Of a DNA stretch of 64,000 bases, positions 19,900 to 28,456 are shown piece after piece (position 1 is the first letter of the stretch; each line of letters opens with the position of its first letter). The stretch is from NCBI RefSeq assembly GCF_003604215.1, contig NZ_QXGS01000011.1:1-64000 (forward strand), in the 5' to 3' direction. A program made the position numbers and the translations under genes. The notes under the pieces are model-generated. The model had not been told where the DNA came from. It ran no database searches and saw only the letters and a program-made list of their open reading frames with translations. This DNA comes from Teichococcus vastitatis. Lineage in GTDB: Bacteria; Pseudomonadota; Alphaproteobacteria; Acetobacterales; Acetobacteraceae.

Positions 19900-20862
19900 A
19901 TGTCCCAGGGCGGAAACGACGCGCGGCTGCGCTTTGACCTTGTCACGCTGGACCTGTTCCGCACCGTGGCGGAGGAGGGCAGCATTGCCGCCGCCTCGTC
20001 CCGCCGCAACATCGCGGCCTCCGCCGTCAGCCGGCGCCTGGCGGAGCTCGAGGCGGCGATGGACACGCCACTGCTTCAGCGCCATGCCCGCGGCATCGCG
20101 CTGACCCCGGCGGGGGACGCGCTGCTGCGCCATGCCCGCAGCGTGTTCGCCCTGATGGGCCGCATGCGCGACGAGATGGGCGAGCATGCGCAAGGGGTGC
20201 GCGGCCATGTGCGGATCGCCGCCAACACCTCCTCCCTGGCCGAGTTCCTGCCGGAGGAACTGGCCCGCTTCATGACGCGGTGGCCCGGGATCCGGGTCGA
20301 GATGCAGGAATTGCTGAGCCCGGAGATCGTTCGCGCGGTGCGGGACGGGCTGGCCGATATCGGCATCATGGCGGAAAGCGTGGCGGCGGAGGGGCTGGAC
20401 AGCCTGCCCTACCGGGAGGACCGACTGCAGCTGGTGGTGCCGCTGGGCCATCCCCTGGCCGGGACAGGGGCCCTCGACTACGCGCAGACGCTGGATTTCC
20501 CGCAGGTCGGGCTGGCGCGTGACTCGTCCATCCAGCGCATGCTGGTGCAGGAGGCGGCGCGCGGCGGACGCACCATCGACCTGCGGGTGCATGTGAACAG
20601 CTTCGACGTGCTGCGCCGCCTGGTGCAGGTCGGCATCGGCATCGCGGTGCTGCCGGAGGCCTGCATCCGGCCATTTGCCGAAACCATGGGCCTGTGCGGC
20701 ATTCCGCTGCGCGATCCCTGGGCCGCCCGGCGCCTCAAGCTCTGCGTGCGCGATTGCGCCACCCTGCCGGCCCCGGCGCGGCTGTTTCTCCGCCAGGCGG
20801 CGGCAACGGAGGCGGCGGTGGAGGCGGAGCCGGTTGGCCCTGCCGGGATGAACGACCCGTAG
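19900..20862 (+). CDS. LysR-family transcriptional regulator
   Basis: The 320-residue protein has an N-terminal winged helix-turn-helix: LDLFRTVAEEGSIAAASSRR, then SAVSRRLAELEAAMDTPLLQRHARGIALTPAG (10-70). A periplasmic-binding-protein-like effector domain follows to about residue 300. It is divergent from the HMG-CoA-lyase-like gene and precedes the Bug receptor and CoA-transferase genes. That is the usual layout for an activator of a small catabolic cluster whose effector is a pathway intermediate. The C-terminal 15 residues are low-complexity. The effector is unknown. Confidence 0.92.
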   Translation: MSQGGNDARLRFDLVTLDLFRTVAEEGSIAAASSRRNIAASAVSRRLAELEAAMDTPLLQRHARGIALTPAGDALLRHARSVFALMGRMRDEMGEHAQGVRGHVRIAANTSSLAEFLPEELARFMTRWPGIRVEMQELLSPEIVRAVRDGLADIGIMAESVAAEGLDSLPYREDRLQLVVPLGHPLAGTGALDYAQTLDFPQVGLARDSSIQRMLVQEAARGGRTIDLRVHVNSFDVLRRLVQVGIGIAVLPEACIRPFAETMGLCGIPLRDPWAARRLKLCVRDCATLPAPARLFLRQAAATEAAVEAEPVGPAGMNDP

Positions 20863-20950
20863 GGCGCCAAGGGCAGGCCACTGCTGCGCGCCATCTTGAT
20901 CGTCTTCAACGGCTTCAGCGGACACGGCGCACGGCGAAACGCCACATGGC

Positions 20951-20977
20951 CGAGGCATCGCCGCCTGCGATGCCTCG
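20951..20977. terminator. Perfect 11-bp stem hairpin between lysR and the Bug receptor gene
   Basis: cgaggcatcgc and gcgatgcctcg pair perfectly around a 5-nt loop. It lies 88 bp after the LysR stop and 81 bp before the receptor start. No T-run follows. It may end the lysR transcript, or be a protein-binding or leader structure for the receptor gene. Confidence 0.4.
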
Positions 20978-21057
20978 CCTCGCCAGATGCTGCTGGCGGC
21001 AGAACAGGTGGCCCGCCATCCTCCGCGGCAAAACACACCGGAGGAGACATCCGAACC

Positions 21058-22032
21058 ATGGACCCGACCCGTCGCATCCTGTTGCGCGCCGCCCCCGCGC
21101 TGCTCGCCCTGCCGGCCCTGCACCGCCCGGCGCGGGCGCAGAGCGGCACCATCACCCTGATCGTGCCCACCGCCCCGGCCGGCACCACCGACTTCGCTGG
21201 CCGCCTGCTGGCCGAGCCGCTGGCGAGGCGCCTGGGGCAGAACGTGGTGGTGGAGAACCGTGCCGGCGCCAATGGCGCCATCGGCACCGGTGCGGTGGCG
21301 CGCGCCCGGCCGGACGGCACCACGCTGCTGGTGCAGTATTCCGGCTACCATGTCGGCACCCCGGCCATCGTACCCAACCTCGGCTACGACGTGGTGCGCG
21401 ACTTCGCGCCGGTCGGGCTGCTGATGGACGCGCCGCAGGTGCTGTTTCTGCACCCCTCCGTGCCGGCGAAAACCGTGGCCGAGCTGGTCGCCTATGCGAA
21501 GGCGCGGCCGGGGGAGCTGAATTACGCCTCCTCCGGCAATGGCTCCATGCAGCACCTGGTGACCGAGTTGTGGAAGCAGCAGGCGGGCCTCGACATGGCG
21601 CACGTGCCCTATCGCGGCACGGGCCCGGCGACGCAGGACCTGCTGACCGGCCGCGTACAGATCTTCATCACCACGCCGCCGCCGCTGATGCCCTATGTCA
21701 GGGACGGCTCGCTGCGCGCGCTGGCCATCACCTCGGCCGAGCGGCACCCGGCGCTGCCGGACGTGCCCACCATGACGGAATCCGGCCAGCCGGGCTTCGT
21801 GCAGCTCGCCTGGTTCGCCGTGTTCGCCCCCGCTGCCACGCCGGAACCGACGTTGAAGCGCCTGTCGGACGCTGTTGCCGCCGTGGTTCAGGAACCTGAT
21901 TTCCGCCGGCGTGCCGAGGAACAGGGCGCCGTGGTCCGCGCACTGGAGCCCGACGCCCTGCAGCAGCGGGTGCGGGACGAGCTGGCGGAATGGACCACCG
22001 TGGCCCGCAACGCCAACATCAAGCCGGAATAG
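21058..22032 (+). CDS. Bug-family (tripartite tricarboxylate transporter) substrate-binding protein
   Basis: The 324-residue protein is a periplasmic solute receptor of the Bug/TctC type, which binds carboxylates. A signal peptide with Tat-like PTRRILLRAAPALLALPAL occupies about 1-27. The mature part begins with ITLIVPTAPAGTTDFAGRLLAE. It then shows the family motifs VVENRAGANGAIGTGAVARA and the VPYRGTGPATQDLLTGRVQ block. No TctA/TctB membrane subunits lie nearby, which is common for orphan Bug receptors. It overlaps nothing and ends 2 bp before the CoA-transferase gene, so the two are translated together. Confidence 0.92.
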   Translation: MDPTRRILLRAAPALLALPALHRPARAQSGTITLIVPTAPAGTTDFAGRLLAEPLARRLGQNVVVENRAGANGAIGTGAVARARPDGTTLLVQYSGYHVGTPAIVPNLGYDVVRDFAPVGLLMDAPQVLFLHPSVPAKTVAELVAYAKARPGELNYASSGNGSMQHLVTELWKQQAGLDMAHVPYRGTGPATQDLLTGRVQIFITTPPPLMPYVRDGSLRALAITSAERHPALPDVPTMTESGQPGFVQLAWFAVFAPAATPEPTLKRLSDAVAAVVQEPDFRRRAEEQGAVVRALEPDALQQRVRDELAEWTTVARNANIKPE

Positions 22033-22034
22033 CC

Positions 22035-23261
22035 ATGACCGAAGGACCGCTGTCCGGCCTCCGGATCCTGGAGCTGGGCCATTTCGTCGCCGCGCCCTTC
22101 GCCACCCGCCTGCTAGGCGACCTCGGCGCCGAGATCATCAAGATCGAGCCGCCCGCCGGCGACCCGGTGCGGCAATGGGGCGCGCGGCACAATGGCCACG
22201 CTCCCTGGTGGTCCGTGCATGCTCGCAACAAGCGCTGCATCGCCCTGGACCTGAAGCGGCCGGAAGCGCGCGACATCGTGCTCGGCCTGGTGCGGCACTG
22301 CGACGCACTGGTGGAGAATTTCCGCCCCGGCCAGTTGGAGAAGCTCGGCCTCGGCGCCGCGGCGCTGAAGGTGGCGCGGCCCGACCTCGTGATCGCCCGC
22401 GTCTCGGGCTACGGCCAGGATGGGCCGTATCGCGACCGTGCGGCGTTCGGCGTGATCGGCGAGGCGATCGGCGGCCTGCGCCATCTGACGGACCACCCGC
22501 CCGGCACCACCGACCTGCCGCCGGTGCGCGTCGGTGTCAGCCTGGGCGATTCGGTGGCGGGCATCTATGCCGCGCTGGGCGTTGTGGCGGCGCTGTGGCG
22601 GCGTGACCGGCGCCAGGGGCCGCCCGGCCCGGGGGCGGAGGTCGACGTGGCGCTGACGGAATCGGTGTTCTCGCTGCTGGAAGGCGCGCTGCCGGAATAC
22701 GGCACGCTGGGCACGGTGCGGCAGCCTGCGGGCGGCGGCATCGCCACGGCGGCGCCCACCAACGCTTATCGGGCGCGGGACGGCATCTGGGTGCTGATCG
22801 CGGCCAATTCCGAGCCGTTGTTCCGCCGGCTGGCGACGCTGATGCAACAGCCCGGATTGCTGGAGGATCCGCGCTTCGCCGGCAACCAGGCGCGCGTGGC
22901 GCATGTGGCGGAGCTGGATGCGCGGATCGGTGCCTGGGCGGCGGGCTTCGACGGCGCCACGCTGGAGGGCATGCTGGCCGAGGCCGACATCCCTTCCACC
23001 CGGGCCTTTACCGTGGCCGATTGCGCCGATGACCCGCAATTCCGCGCCCGCGCCATGGTGCGGGAGGTCGAGGACCCGCTGCACGGCACCGTGCTGCATC
23101 CCGGCATGGTCCCGCGCATCGACGGCGCGGTGCCGCCGCCGCGCTCCACCGGCCCCGTTATCGGCGCCGACACCGATGCGGTGCTGGGCGAGCTGCTCGG
23201 CCTGCCGCCGGAGCGGCTGGCGGCGCTGGCGGCGGATGGGGTGCTGCGCCGGGGCGGCTAG
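22035..23261 (+). CDS. Family III CoA-transferase (CaiB/BaiF type)
   Basis: The 408-residue protein is a CaiB/BaiF-type CoA-transferase that moves CoA between carboxylic acids through an aspartyl-anhydride intermediate. The start LSGLRILELGHFVAAPFA is diagnostic, followed by GAEIIKIEPPAGDPVR and NFRPGQLEKLGLG. The catalytic Asp is expected at 172 (VSLGDSVAG). The ATG follows the receptor stop by 2 bp. Together with the HMGL-like lyase, a plausible role is activating an imported dicarboxylate to its CoA thioester before retro-aldol cleavage; the substrate is inferred only. Confidence 0.9.
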   Translation: MTEGPLSGLRILELGHFVAAPFATRLLGDLGAEIIKIEPPAGDPVRQWGARHNGHAPWWSVHARNKRCIALDLKRPEARDIVLGLVRHCDALVENFRPGQLEKLGLGAAALKVARPDLVIARVSGYGQDGPYRDRAAFGVIGEAIGGLRHLTDHPPGTTDLPPVRVGVSLGDSVAGIYAALGVVAALWRRDRRQGPPGPGAEVDVALTESVFSLLEGALPEYGTLGTVRQPAGGGIATAAPTNAYRARDGIWVLIAANSEPLFRRLATLMQQPGLLEDPRFAGNQARVAHVAELDARIGAWAAGFDGATLEGMLAEADIPSTRAFTVADCADDPQFRARAMVREVEDPLHGTVLHPGMVPRIDGAVPPPRSTGPVIGADTDAVLGELLGLPPERLAALAADGVLRRGG

Positions 23262-23274
23262 CCCCGGTTCCGCA

Positions 23275-24612
23275 TCAGCCCCGCCAAGCGGACAGCGTGC
23301 CGTTGTCCGACAGCAGCACCAGCGTGTTCTGCGCCACCGCGCCGGGCAGCGTGGTGGCATCCGGCAGGCGCAGCCGTCCTGTGGTGGCGCCGGTCGCCGG
23401 GTCGATCAGCAATGCCTCACCCTTGGAGGAAGGCAGGATCAGCCGCCCGCCGGCCAGGATCGGCGTGGCGAAGGTGGCGGGCTCGTCATCCGGCTCCTCG
23501 CCCTCGGGCGGCGCGTTGAGGTCGCTGAGCCAGCGCACCCGGCCGTCCTCGCGGCCCATCGCCACCAGCGTGCCGTCATCCCCGACCAGGAACAGCCAGT
23601 CCCCCACGGGAACCGGCGACTCCGTGCCACCCAGCTCCCGTTCCCACAGCCGCCGGCCGGACCGGAGATCCACCGCCATGGAGGTGCCGCCCATGCCCAT
23701 GGCATAGACCCGGCCGTTCTGGATCACCGGCAGGCCGCGGATGCCGAAGATTTCCGCCAAGCCGCCGAAGCCGGCGCCGGCGAGGCTTTCCGTCCACAGC
23801 ACGCGCCCATCCTCGGGGCGCAGCGCAATCAGCTCGCCCGAAGGGAAGCCGGCCACCAGGAACTCCTCCTGCAGCGCCGGCGCGGGAAGGCCGAGCGGCA
23901 CCGCGGCGGTGACTTGCGAGCGATAGGTCCACAGGTTCTTGCCGTCGGCGGTGGCGAGGGCGGTCAGCCGGCCATCGATGGTCGGCACGAAGACCTGCCC
24001 ACCGGCCGCGGCCGGCGCGCCGCGCGCCGGCGCCGGCAGCTTCACGCGCCAGCGCGGCTCGCCGTTGGCGGCGTTCAGCGCGATCAGCTCGGCCATGCCG
24101 GTGGCAACGAACAGCGTGCCATCGGCATAGGCGCAGCCGGCGCCCACCGCGCCGGTGCTGTCATCCTCGGGCCGGCTGTCGAAGCGCCAGCGGCGGCTGC
24201 CGGAGGCCAGATCATGCGCGGTGATCGAGCCATAGGCATCGGAGGCGAACACCAGCCCCTCCGCCACCACCGGGCCGGCGGTGATGCGGCGGCGATAGCC
24301 GCTTCCGGTGCCCGCATTGGCGGTCCAGGCACGGCGAAGCTCGCCGGGAAGGGCCGGGTGGCCGGGGGCATGCGCCACGTCACCGCCGGGCTGCGGCCAG
24401 GCCTCGCGCGGCTCCGGCGCCGGCAGGCTGAGCGGCTGGCCAGCCGCGGCCGGGTCCACCTCCAGCTGCCGGCGCGCGGCGACGATCGACTCGCGCCGGC
24501 CCTGCAGCTTGGTCTTCTGCGTGCCGAAAAGATTGTCGATGGTGCTGCAGCCGACCAGCAGCCCGGCACCGCCAAGCAGGGCGGCGCGTCGCGTCCAGAT
24601 CGTTCCGTTCAT
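23275..24612 (-). CDS. bamB: Outer membrane protein assembly factor BamB (PQQ-like beta-propeller lipoprotein)
   Basis: BamB is the lipoprotein propeller of the Bam complex that folds outer membrane beta-barrels. The 445-residue protein starts with a short signal and the lipobox LVGC at 19-22, then a linker and repeated propeller blades with PQQ-like motifs: WRFDSRPEDD, ALNAANGEPRWRVKLPAP, and ALATADGKNLWTYRSQV. The start codon overlaps the stop of the upstream TPR protein (ATGA), so the two are translationally coupled. This matches the conserved yfgM-bamB order. Confidence 0.9.
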   Translation of the reverse strand: MNGTIWTRRAALLGGAGLLVGCSTIDNLFGTQKTKLQGRRESIVAARRQLEVDPAAAGQPLSLPAPEPREAWPQPGGDVAHAPGHPALPGELRRAWTANAGTGSGYRRRITAGPVVAEGLVFASDAYGSITAHDLASGSRRWRFDSRPEDDSTGAVGAGCAYADGTLFVATGMAELIALNAANGEPRWRVKLPAPARGAPAAAGGQVFVPTIDGRLTALATADGKNLWTYRSQVTAAVPLGLPAPALQEEFLVAGFPSGELIALRPEDGRVLWTESLAGAGFGGLAEIFGIRGLPVIQNGRVYAMGMGGTSMAVDLRSGRRLWERELGGTESPVPVGDWLFLVGDDGTLVAMGREDGRVRWLSDLNAPPEGEEPDDEPATFATPILAGGRLILPSSKGEALLIDPATGATTGRLRLPDATTLPGAVAQNTLVLLSDNGTLSAWRG

Positions 24613-25262
24613 CAGACCCCCAATCCTGCCGCCAGCCGGCTGGCGCGGTCGCGCAGCCCACGCGGCGCGGTGACGTCGGCCGCCAGCGCTTCCAGCACGC
24701 GTTTAGCCTCGGCCTGGTCGCCGCGGCGAATCGCCACCAGCCCCTGGAGCTCGCGCGCCGAGGCGCTCCAGGCCGCCCCGGGTGCGGTCAGCGGCGCGAT
24801 GCGCGATGCCAGCACCGCCGGGTCCACCGTGTCGAGCCCATGCAGCACATACATCACGCTGCCCAGGTCCCGGTAAAGCTGCGGCGCGGCGCCATCGGCC
24901 GAGATCTGGTCCCACAAGGCCAGCGCGGCGGCGCGATCGCCGGTTTCGGCCTTCAGCGCGGCGGCGCGCAGACGGGCCAGGGTCCGGTAGCCGTCGGGAC
25001 TGTCCGCCGCCAGCGTCGCGAAGCGCTCGCCCAGCGCCTTCAAATCGGCGCCCGGCGCCTCGGCGGCGCGGTGGATCTCCAGAAAGGTTTCGGCGGTGCG
25101 GGTGGCTTCCCGCTCCTGGTACCAGCGCCAGCCCTGCCAGCCGCCGATCGCGGCCAACACCAGCAGTGCCAGCCCCGCCAGCATGCCGCCATACCGCAGT
25201 CCGAGCTTGCGCGCCCGCTCGGCCCGTAGCTCTTCCTGCACCTCGTCGAAAATATCCGGCAA
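24612..25262 (-). CDS. YfgM-like membrane-anchored TPR protein
   Basis: The 216-residue protein has a short cytoplasmic N-terminus (MPDIFDEVQEELRAERARKL) and one transmembrane segment (about 22-42, GGMLAGLALLVLAAIGGWQG). A helical repeat domain follows, containing AAETGD-like TPR pieces and ARELQGLVAIRRGDQAEAKR. YfgM-family proteins sit in the inner membrane near the Sec/PpiD periplasmic chaperone network. The stop overlaps the bamB start, which supports this assignment. In E. coli the order is yfgM-bamB-der. Confidence 0.85.
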   Translation of the reverse strand: MPDIFDEVQEELRAERARKLGLRYGGMLAGLALLVLAAIGGWQGWRWYQEREATRTAETFLEIHRAAEAPGADLKALGERFATLAADSPDGYRTLARLRAAALKAETGDRAAALALWDQISADGAAPQLYRDLGSVMYVLHGLDTVDPAVLASRIAPLTAPGAAWSASARELQGLVAIRRGDQAEAKRVLEALAADVTAPRGLRDRASRLAAGLGV

Positions 25263-25426
25263 AGCTCCGGCCCCACTGCAAAACGGCGCGGACCATAGCC
25301 GCCAGCGCCGTCCGCGTTAAGGGCAGCGCGCGCAATGCCTCGGCCGGCCCCGGCTGTGGCGTTGCCCGCGAAGCGTTTCAGGGCGCCACGCGATGATGCC
25401 GCCCCGGAGCAACCGGGCCACGATGT

Positions 25427-26743
25427 TCAGCGGAAGCGGACGGTGCGGCCGGCGGGCTCGCCCTGCACCGCATCCTCGCGCATGGCAACGTGGCCGCGGA
25501 TCACCGTCATCACCGGCCAGCCGGTGACCGTTTGGCCGTCGAACGGCGTCCAGCCGCAGGGCGAGGCGATCCAGCTGTTCTCGATGGTGCGGCGGTGCTT
25601 CATGTCCACCACGGTGAAGTCGGCATCGTAGCCGGCCACTAGCCGCCCCTTGTTCAGCGCGCCATAAACGCGTGCGGGGCCATCGGCCATCAGGTCGACG
25701 AGGCGGGTCAGGCTGAGGCGGCCGGCATTCACATGGTCCAACATGATCGGCACCAGGGTCTGCACCCCGGTTAGCCCGGCGGCGGTCTGCGGCCAGGGCT
25801 TTTCCTTGTTGGCGCGGGAATGCGGCGCGTGGTCGGAGCCGATGCAGTCCACCCGGCCATCGGCCACGGCGGCCCAGGCCGCCGCCATGTGCCGCGCCTC
25901 GCGGATCGGCGGGTTCATCACCGCATAGCCGCCGAGCCGGTCATAGGCCTCGTCGGTCTGCGACAGGTGGTTCACCAGCAGCTCCACGGTTGCGATGTCG
26001 CGGAAGTCGCGCAGGTAGTCCAGCTCCTCGGCGGTGGACACGTGCAGGATGTGCGCCGGGCGGCCGGTCTCGTGCGCCAGCGCCATCAGCCGGCGGGTGC
26101 CGAGCAGCGCGCATTCCACGTCGCGCCACTCGGCATGCAGCTTGTGCGGGCCGCCGGCGGCGTAGAGCGGCTTGCGCTCCTGCAACCGGTACTCGTCCTC
26201 CGAATGGTAGGCAACGCGGCGGCGGCCGGAGCGCATCACCCGCTCCAGTGTGGCGTCGTCTTCCACCAGCAGATCGCCGGTGCTGCTGCCGGCGAACACC
26301 TTGATCGCGCAGACATCCGGCTCCAGCTCCAATTCGGCCAGCGCTGCGATGTTGCCCTTGCCGGCGCCGACATAGAAGCCGATATCGCACCATGCCTTGC
26401 CCTGGATGTAGGCGCGTTTGGTCTCCAGCGCCTCCTGGCTGGTGATGGCGGGGGTGGTGTTCGGCATGTCGAACACGGCGGTGATGCCGCCCAGGATGGC
26501 GGCCCTGGTGCCGGTCGGGATGGTTTCCACCGCCGGATCGCCGGGATCGCGCAGGTGGACATGCGGGTCGATCAGGCCGGGCAGCACGTGCAGGCCGCGG
26601 CATTCCAGCACCTCCGGCGCCGTGGCCGCGCCGAGGTCGCCGATCAGGGCGATGCGGCCGCCGCGGACGCCCACATCAGCCCGGGCCTCGCCCCAGGGAA
26701 GCACGCAGGTTCCGCCGCGCAGGATGAGGTCGAAGCTGGTCAT
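25427..26743 (-). CDS. Dihydroorotase
   Basis: The 438-residue amidohydrolase closes carbamoyl-aspartate to dihydroorotate in pyrimidine synthesis. Metal ligands are visible: His61 and His63 in DPHVHLRDPG, probable carboxylated Lys148 in CAIKVFAGSSTG, later His residues in VAYHSEDEYRL and HILHVSTAEEL, and the terminal Asp in CIGSDHAPHS. The GGITAVFDMPNTTPAI block favours dihydroorotase over hydantoinase or allantoinase, which are the close alternatives. It is monocistronic here and divergent from the TenA-like gene. Confidence 0.88.
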   Translation of the reverse strand: MTSFDLILRGGTCVLPWGEARADVGVRGGRIALIGDLGAATAPEVLECRGLHVLPGLIDPHVHLRDPGDPAVETIPTGTRAAILGGITAVFDMPNTTPAITSQEALETKRAYIQGKAWCDIGFYVGAGKGNIAALAELELEPDVCAIKVFAGSSTGDLLVEDDATLERVMRSGRRRVAYHSEDEYRLQERKPLYAAGGPHKLHAEWRDVECALLGTRRLMALAHETGRPAHILHVSTAEELDYLRDFRDIATVELLVNHLSQTDEAYDRLGGYAVMNPPIREARHMAAAWAAVADGRVDCIGSDHAPHSRANKEKPWPQTAAGLTGVQTLVPIMLDHVNAGRLSLTRLVDLMADGPARVYGALNKGRLVAGYDADFTVVDMKHRRTIENSWIASPCGWTPFDGQTVTGWPVMTVIRGHVAMREDAVQGEPAGRTVRFR

Positions 26744-26857
26744 GGGGCGGGTCCTCTGCCGGGAAAGCTCACTTCCGTGTTTAGGCAGTTTCGCCGCCGG
26801 GGGCGACCCCTCGGCCGGAAACTGCTACCCAGCAGGGCCGCGAGGAGGAACCGGACC

Positions 26858-27490
26858 ATGAGCCTGACAGCCACGTTGCGCGCCGCCCATGCCGCCGAGT
26901 GGGAGGCCGCCGCCGCCCACCGCTTCGTGCGCGAATTATGCGCCGGCACGGTGGATGCCGCGGTGATGCGGCGCTACCTGGTGCAGGACTACCAGTTCCT
27001 CGACCGCTTCGTGGCGCTGCTTGGCGCCGCCATTGCTGCCGCTGACGGCTTTGCCGCGCGGCTGCGGCTGTCGCGCTTCCTGGCGATGATCACCAGCGAC
27101 GAGAACACTTACTTCCAGCGCAGCTTCGACACGCTGGGCGTGCCCGCCGCCGAGCGGCGCAACCCGGCCCTGAGCGGAACCACCATCGGCCTCCAGGCGC
27201 TGATGAAGGAGGCGGCGGAAAGCCGCTCCTATCCGCGCTGCCTGGCGGTGCTGGTGGTGTTCGAGGGGCTGTACCTGGATTGGGCGCAGCGCCACGCCGG
27301 CCCGCTGCCGCCGGAGTTCATCCACGCCGAATGGATCAGCCTGCACAACAACCCGTTCTTCCAGGACTTCGTCGGCTGGCTCCGGGCCGAGCTGGATCGC
27401 ACCGGCCCGGCGGAGGAAGCGGCCTGCGCCGCGCTGTTCGCCCGCGCCGTGGCGCTGGAGCGGCGGTTCTTCGACGATCTGTATGCCTGA
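26858..27490 (+). CDS. TenA_E-like protein lacking the TenA active-site cysteine
   Basis: The 210-residue all-helical protein matches the TenA/THI-4 fold. It has FVRELCAGTVD, YLVQDYQFLDRFVALLG (with the conserved Asp44/Tyr45), and LERRFFDDLYA at the end with the conserved Glu. Classical TenA hydrolyses aminopyrimidine for thiamine salvage using a Cys in a CYWLY-type motif. Here the corresponding segment reads VVFEGLYLDWAQ, with no Cys, which is the TenA_E pattern. A GAGGAGG Shine-Dalgarno precedes the ATG. No thiamine gene or riboswitch is adjacent. Confidence 0.82.
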   Translation: MSLTATLRAAHAAEWEAAAAHRFVRELCAGTVDAAVMRRYLVQDYQFLDRFVALLGAAIAAADGFAARLRLSRFLAMITSDENTYFQRSFDTLGVPAAERRNPALSGTTIGLQALMKEAAESRSYPRCLAVLVVFEGLYLDWAQRHAGPLPPEFIHAEWISLHNNPFFQDFVGWLRAELDRTGPAEEAACAALFARAVALERRFFDDLYA

Positions 27491-27511
27491 AGCGGGGCGG
27501 GGGCGCCCGTG

Positions 27512-28333
27512 TCAGGGTGCCCCCCGGGCCGCTCCGCCCAGAAGCTCGACATAGCGGGCGGCCGAGGCCGCCACGATCGCCGGCCCGTTGCGCGGCACAT
27601 CCTGGCCGGTAAAGGCGCCGTAGATCCGGCCGTAGCGCCAGGGGGCGAGGCGTGCGGCGATGCTTCGCACCTCGGCGGCGGGCAGCGGCATCATGTTCGG
27701 ATAGCTCCAGAGAAAGGAAACGCGCCGGGCGCCCGGCGTCACCTGCACGATGTCGCCGGGCAGCAGGGCGCCGGCCCCATCCTCCGTGCCGGTCCAGTGC
27801 AGCACCGTGCCGCCGGGAAAATGCCCGCCGGCGCGGATCAGCGTCACGCCGGGAGCGGCCTCCAGCGTGTCACCCTCCCACAGCCGGAGGGCGGGAGAGG
27901 GGCGCATGATCCAGTCGCGATCGGCGGCATGCAGGTGGACCGGGGCGCCGAAGGCGGCGGCCCAGTCCTGCATCGTGGTGTAGTAGTGCGGGTGGGAAAT
28001 GGCGATGGCGCTGAGCCCGCCGAGGCCGTGGACCAGTGCCTCCGTCGCCGCGTCCAGCAGCGCCACGCAATCCCACAGGATGTTGCCCTGCGGCGTCTGC
28101 AGCAGAAAGGCGCGCTGGTTGATGGCGAAGGCGGGCAGGGTCTGCAGGCTGAACAGGCCCGGCTCATGCCGCTGCCAGGCATTGCGGTGGCGTTTCGCCA
28201 GGTCGTCCCGCGCGATCCAGCCCTGGCCGCTGGCGGGAACGTATTGCCGCTCATCCTGGCAGATGGGGCAGGCATCCGGCGGCGCGGCTGCCTCCGGGTA
28301 GGAGGTGCCGCAGGCGGTGCACAGAAAGATCAT
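27512..28333 (-). CDS. Zinc-ribbon MBL-fold hydrolase with non-canonical metal motif
   Basis: The 273-residue protein opens with a zinc ribbon (Cys5, Cys8, Cys22, Cys25: LCTACG and CPICQ), resembling a rubredoxin-like head. A metallo-beta-lactamase fold follows. The usual HxHxDH motif is replaced by SHPHYYTTM (His114/His116, no Asp-His). Later ligands His171 (GGHFPGG) and Asp194 (LLPGDIVQV) remain. A reduced or altered metal site is likely; the substrate is unknown. The start at 28333 begins the zinc ribbon. It is convergent with the TenA-like gene. Confidence 0.82.
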   Translation of the reverse strand: MIFLCTACGTSYPEAAAPPDACPICQDERQYVPASGQGWIARDDLAKRHRNAWQRHEPGLFSLQTLPAFAINQRAFLLQTPQGNILWDCVALLDAATEALVHGLGGLSAIAISHPHYYTTMQDWAAAFGAPVHLHAADRDWIMRPSPALRLWEGDTLEAAPGVTLIRAGGHFPGGTVLHWTGTEDGAGALLPGDIVQVTPGARRVSFLWSYPNMMPLPAAEVRSIAARLAPWRYGRIYGAFTGQDVPRNGPAIVAASAARYVELLGGAARGAP

Positions 28334-28456
28334 GCCGGGCTCATCCCCGCTGGTGGCGCCGCGATCTTCCCCGGAGATGGTCGCGCAGACAACCACCGAC
28401 CCGGGCCGGTGCGGAGCGGCGGGAGGCCGGCGCCTGACCCCCGCCCCCGCCTCGGT

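Noticed and set aside
18961-21747. Long minus-strand open frame across hmgL, lysR and the Bug gene
   Set aside because: Composition is that of a shadow frame and known families are coded in the other frames.
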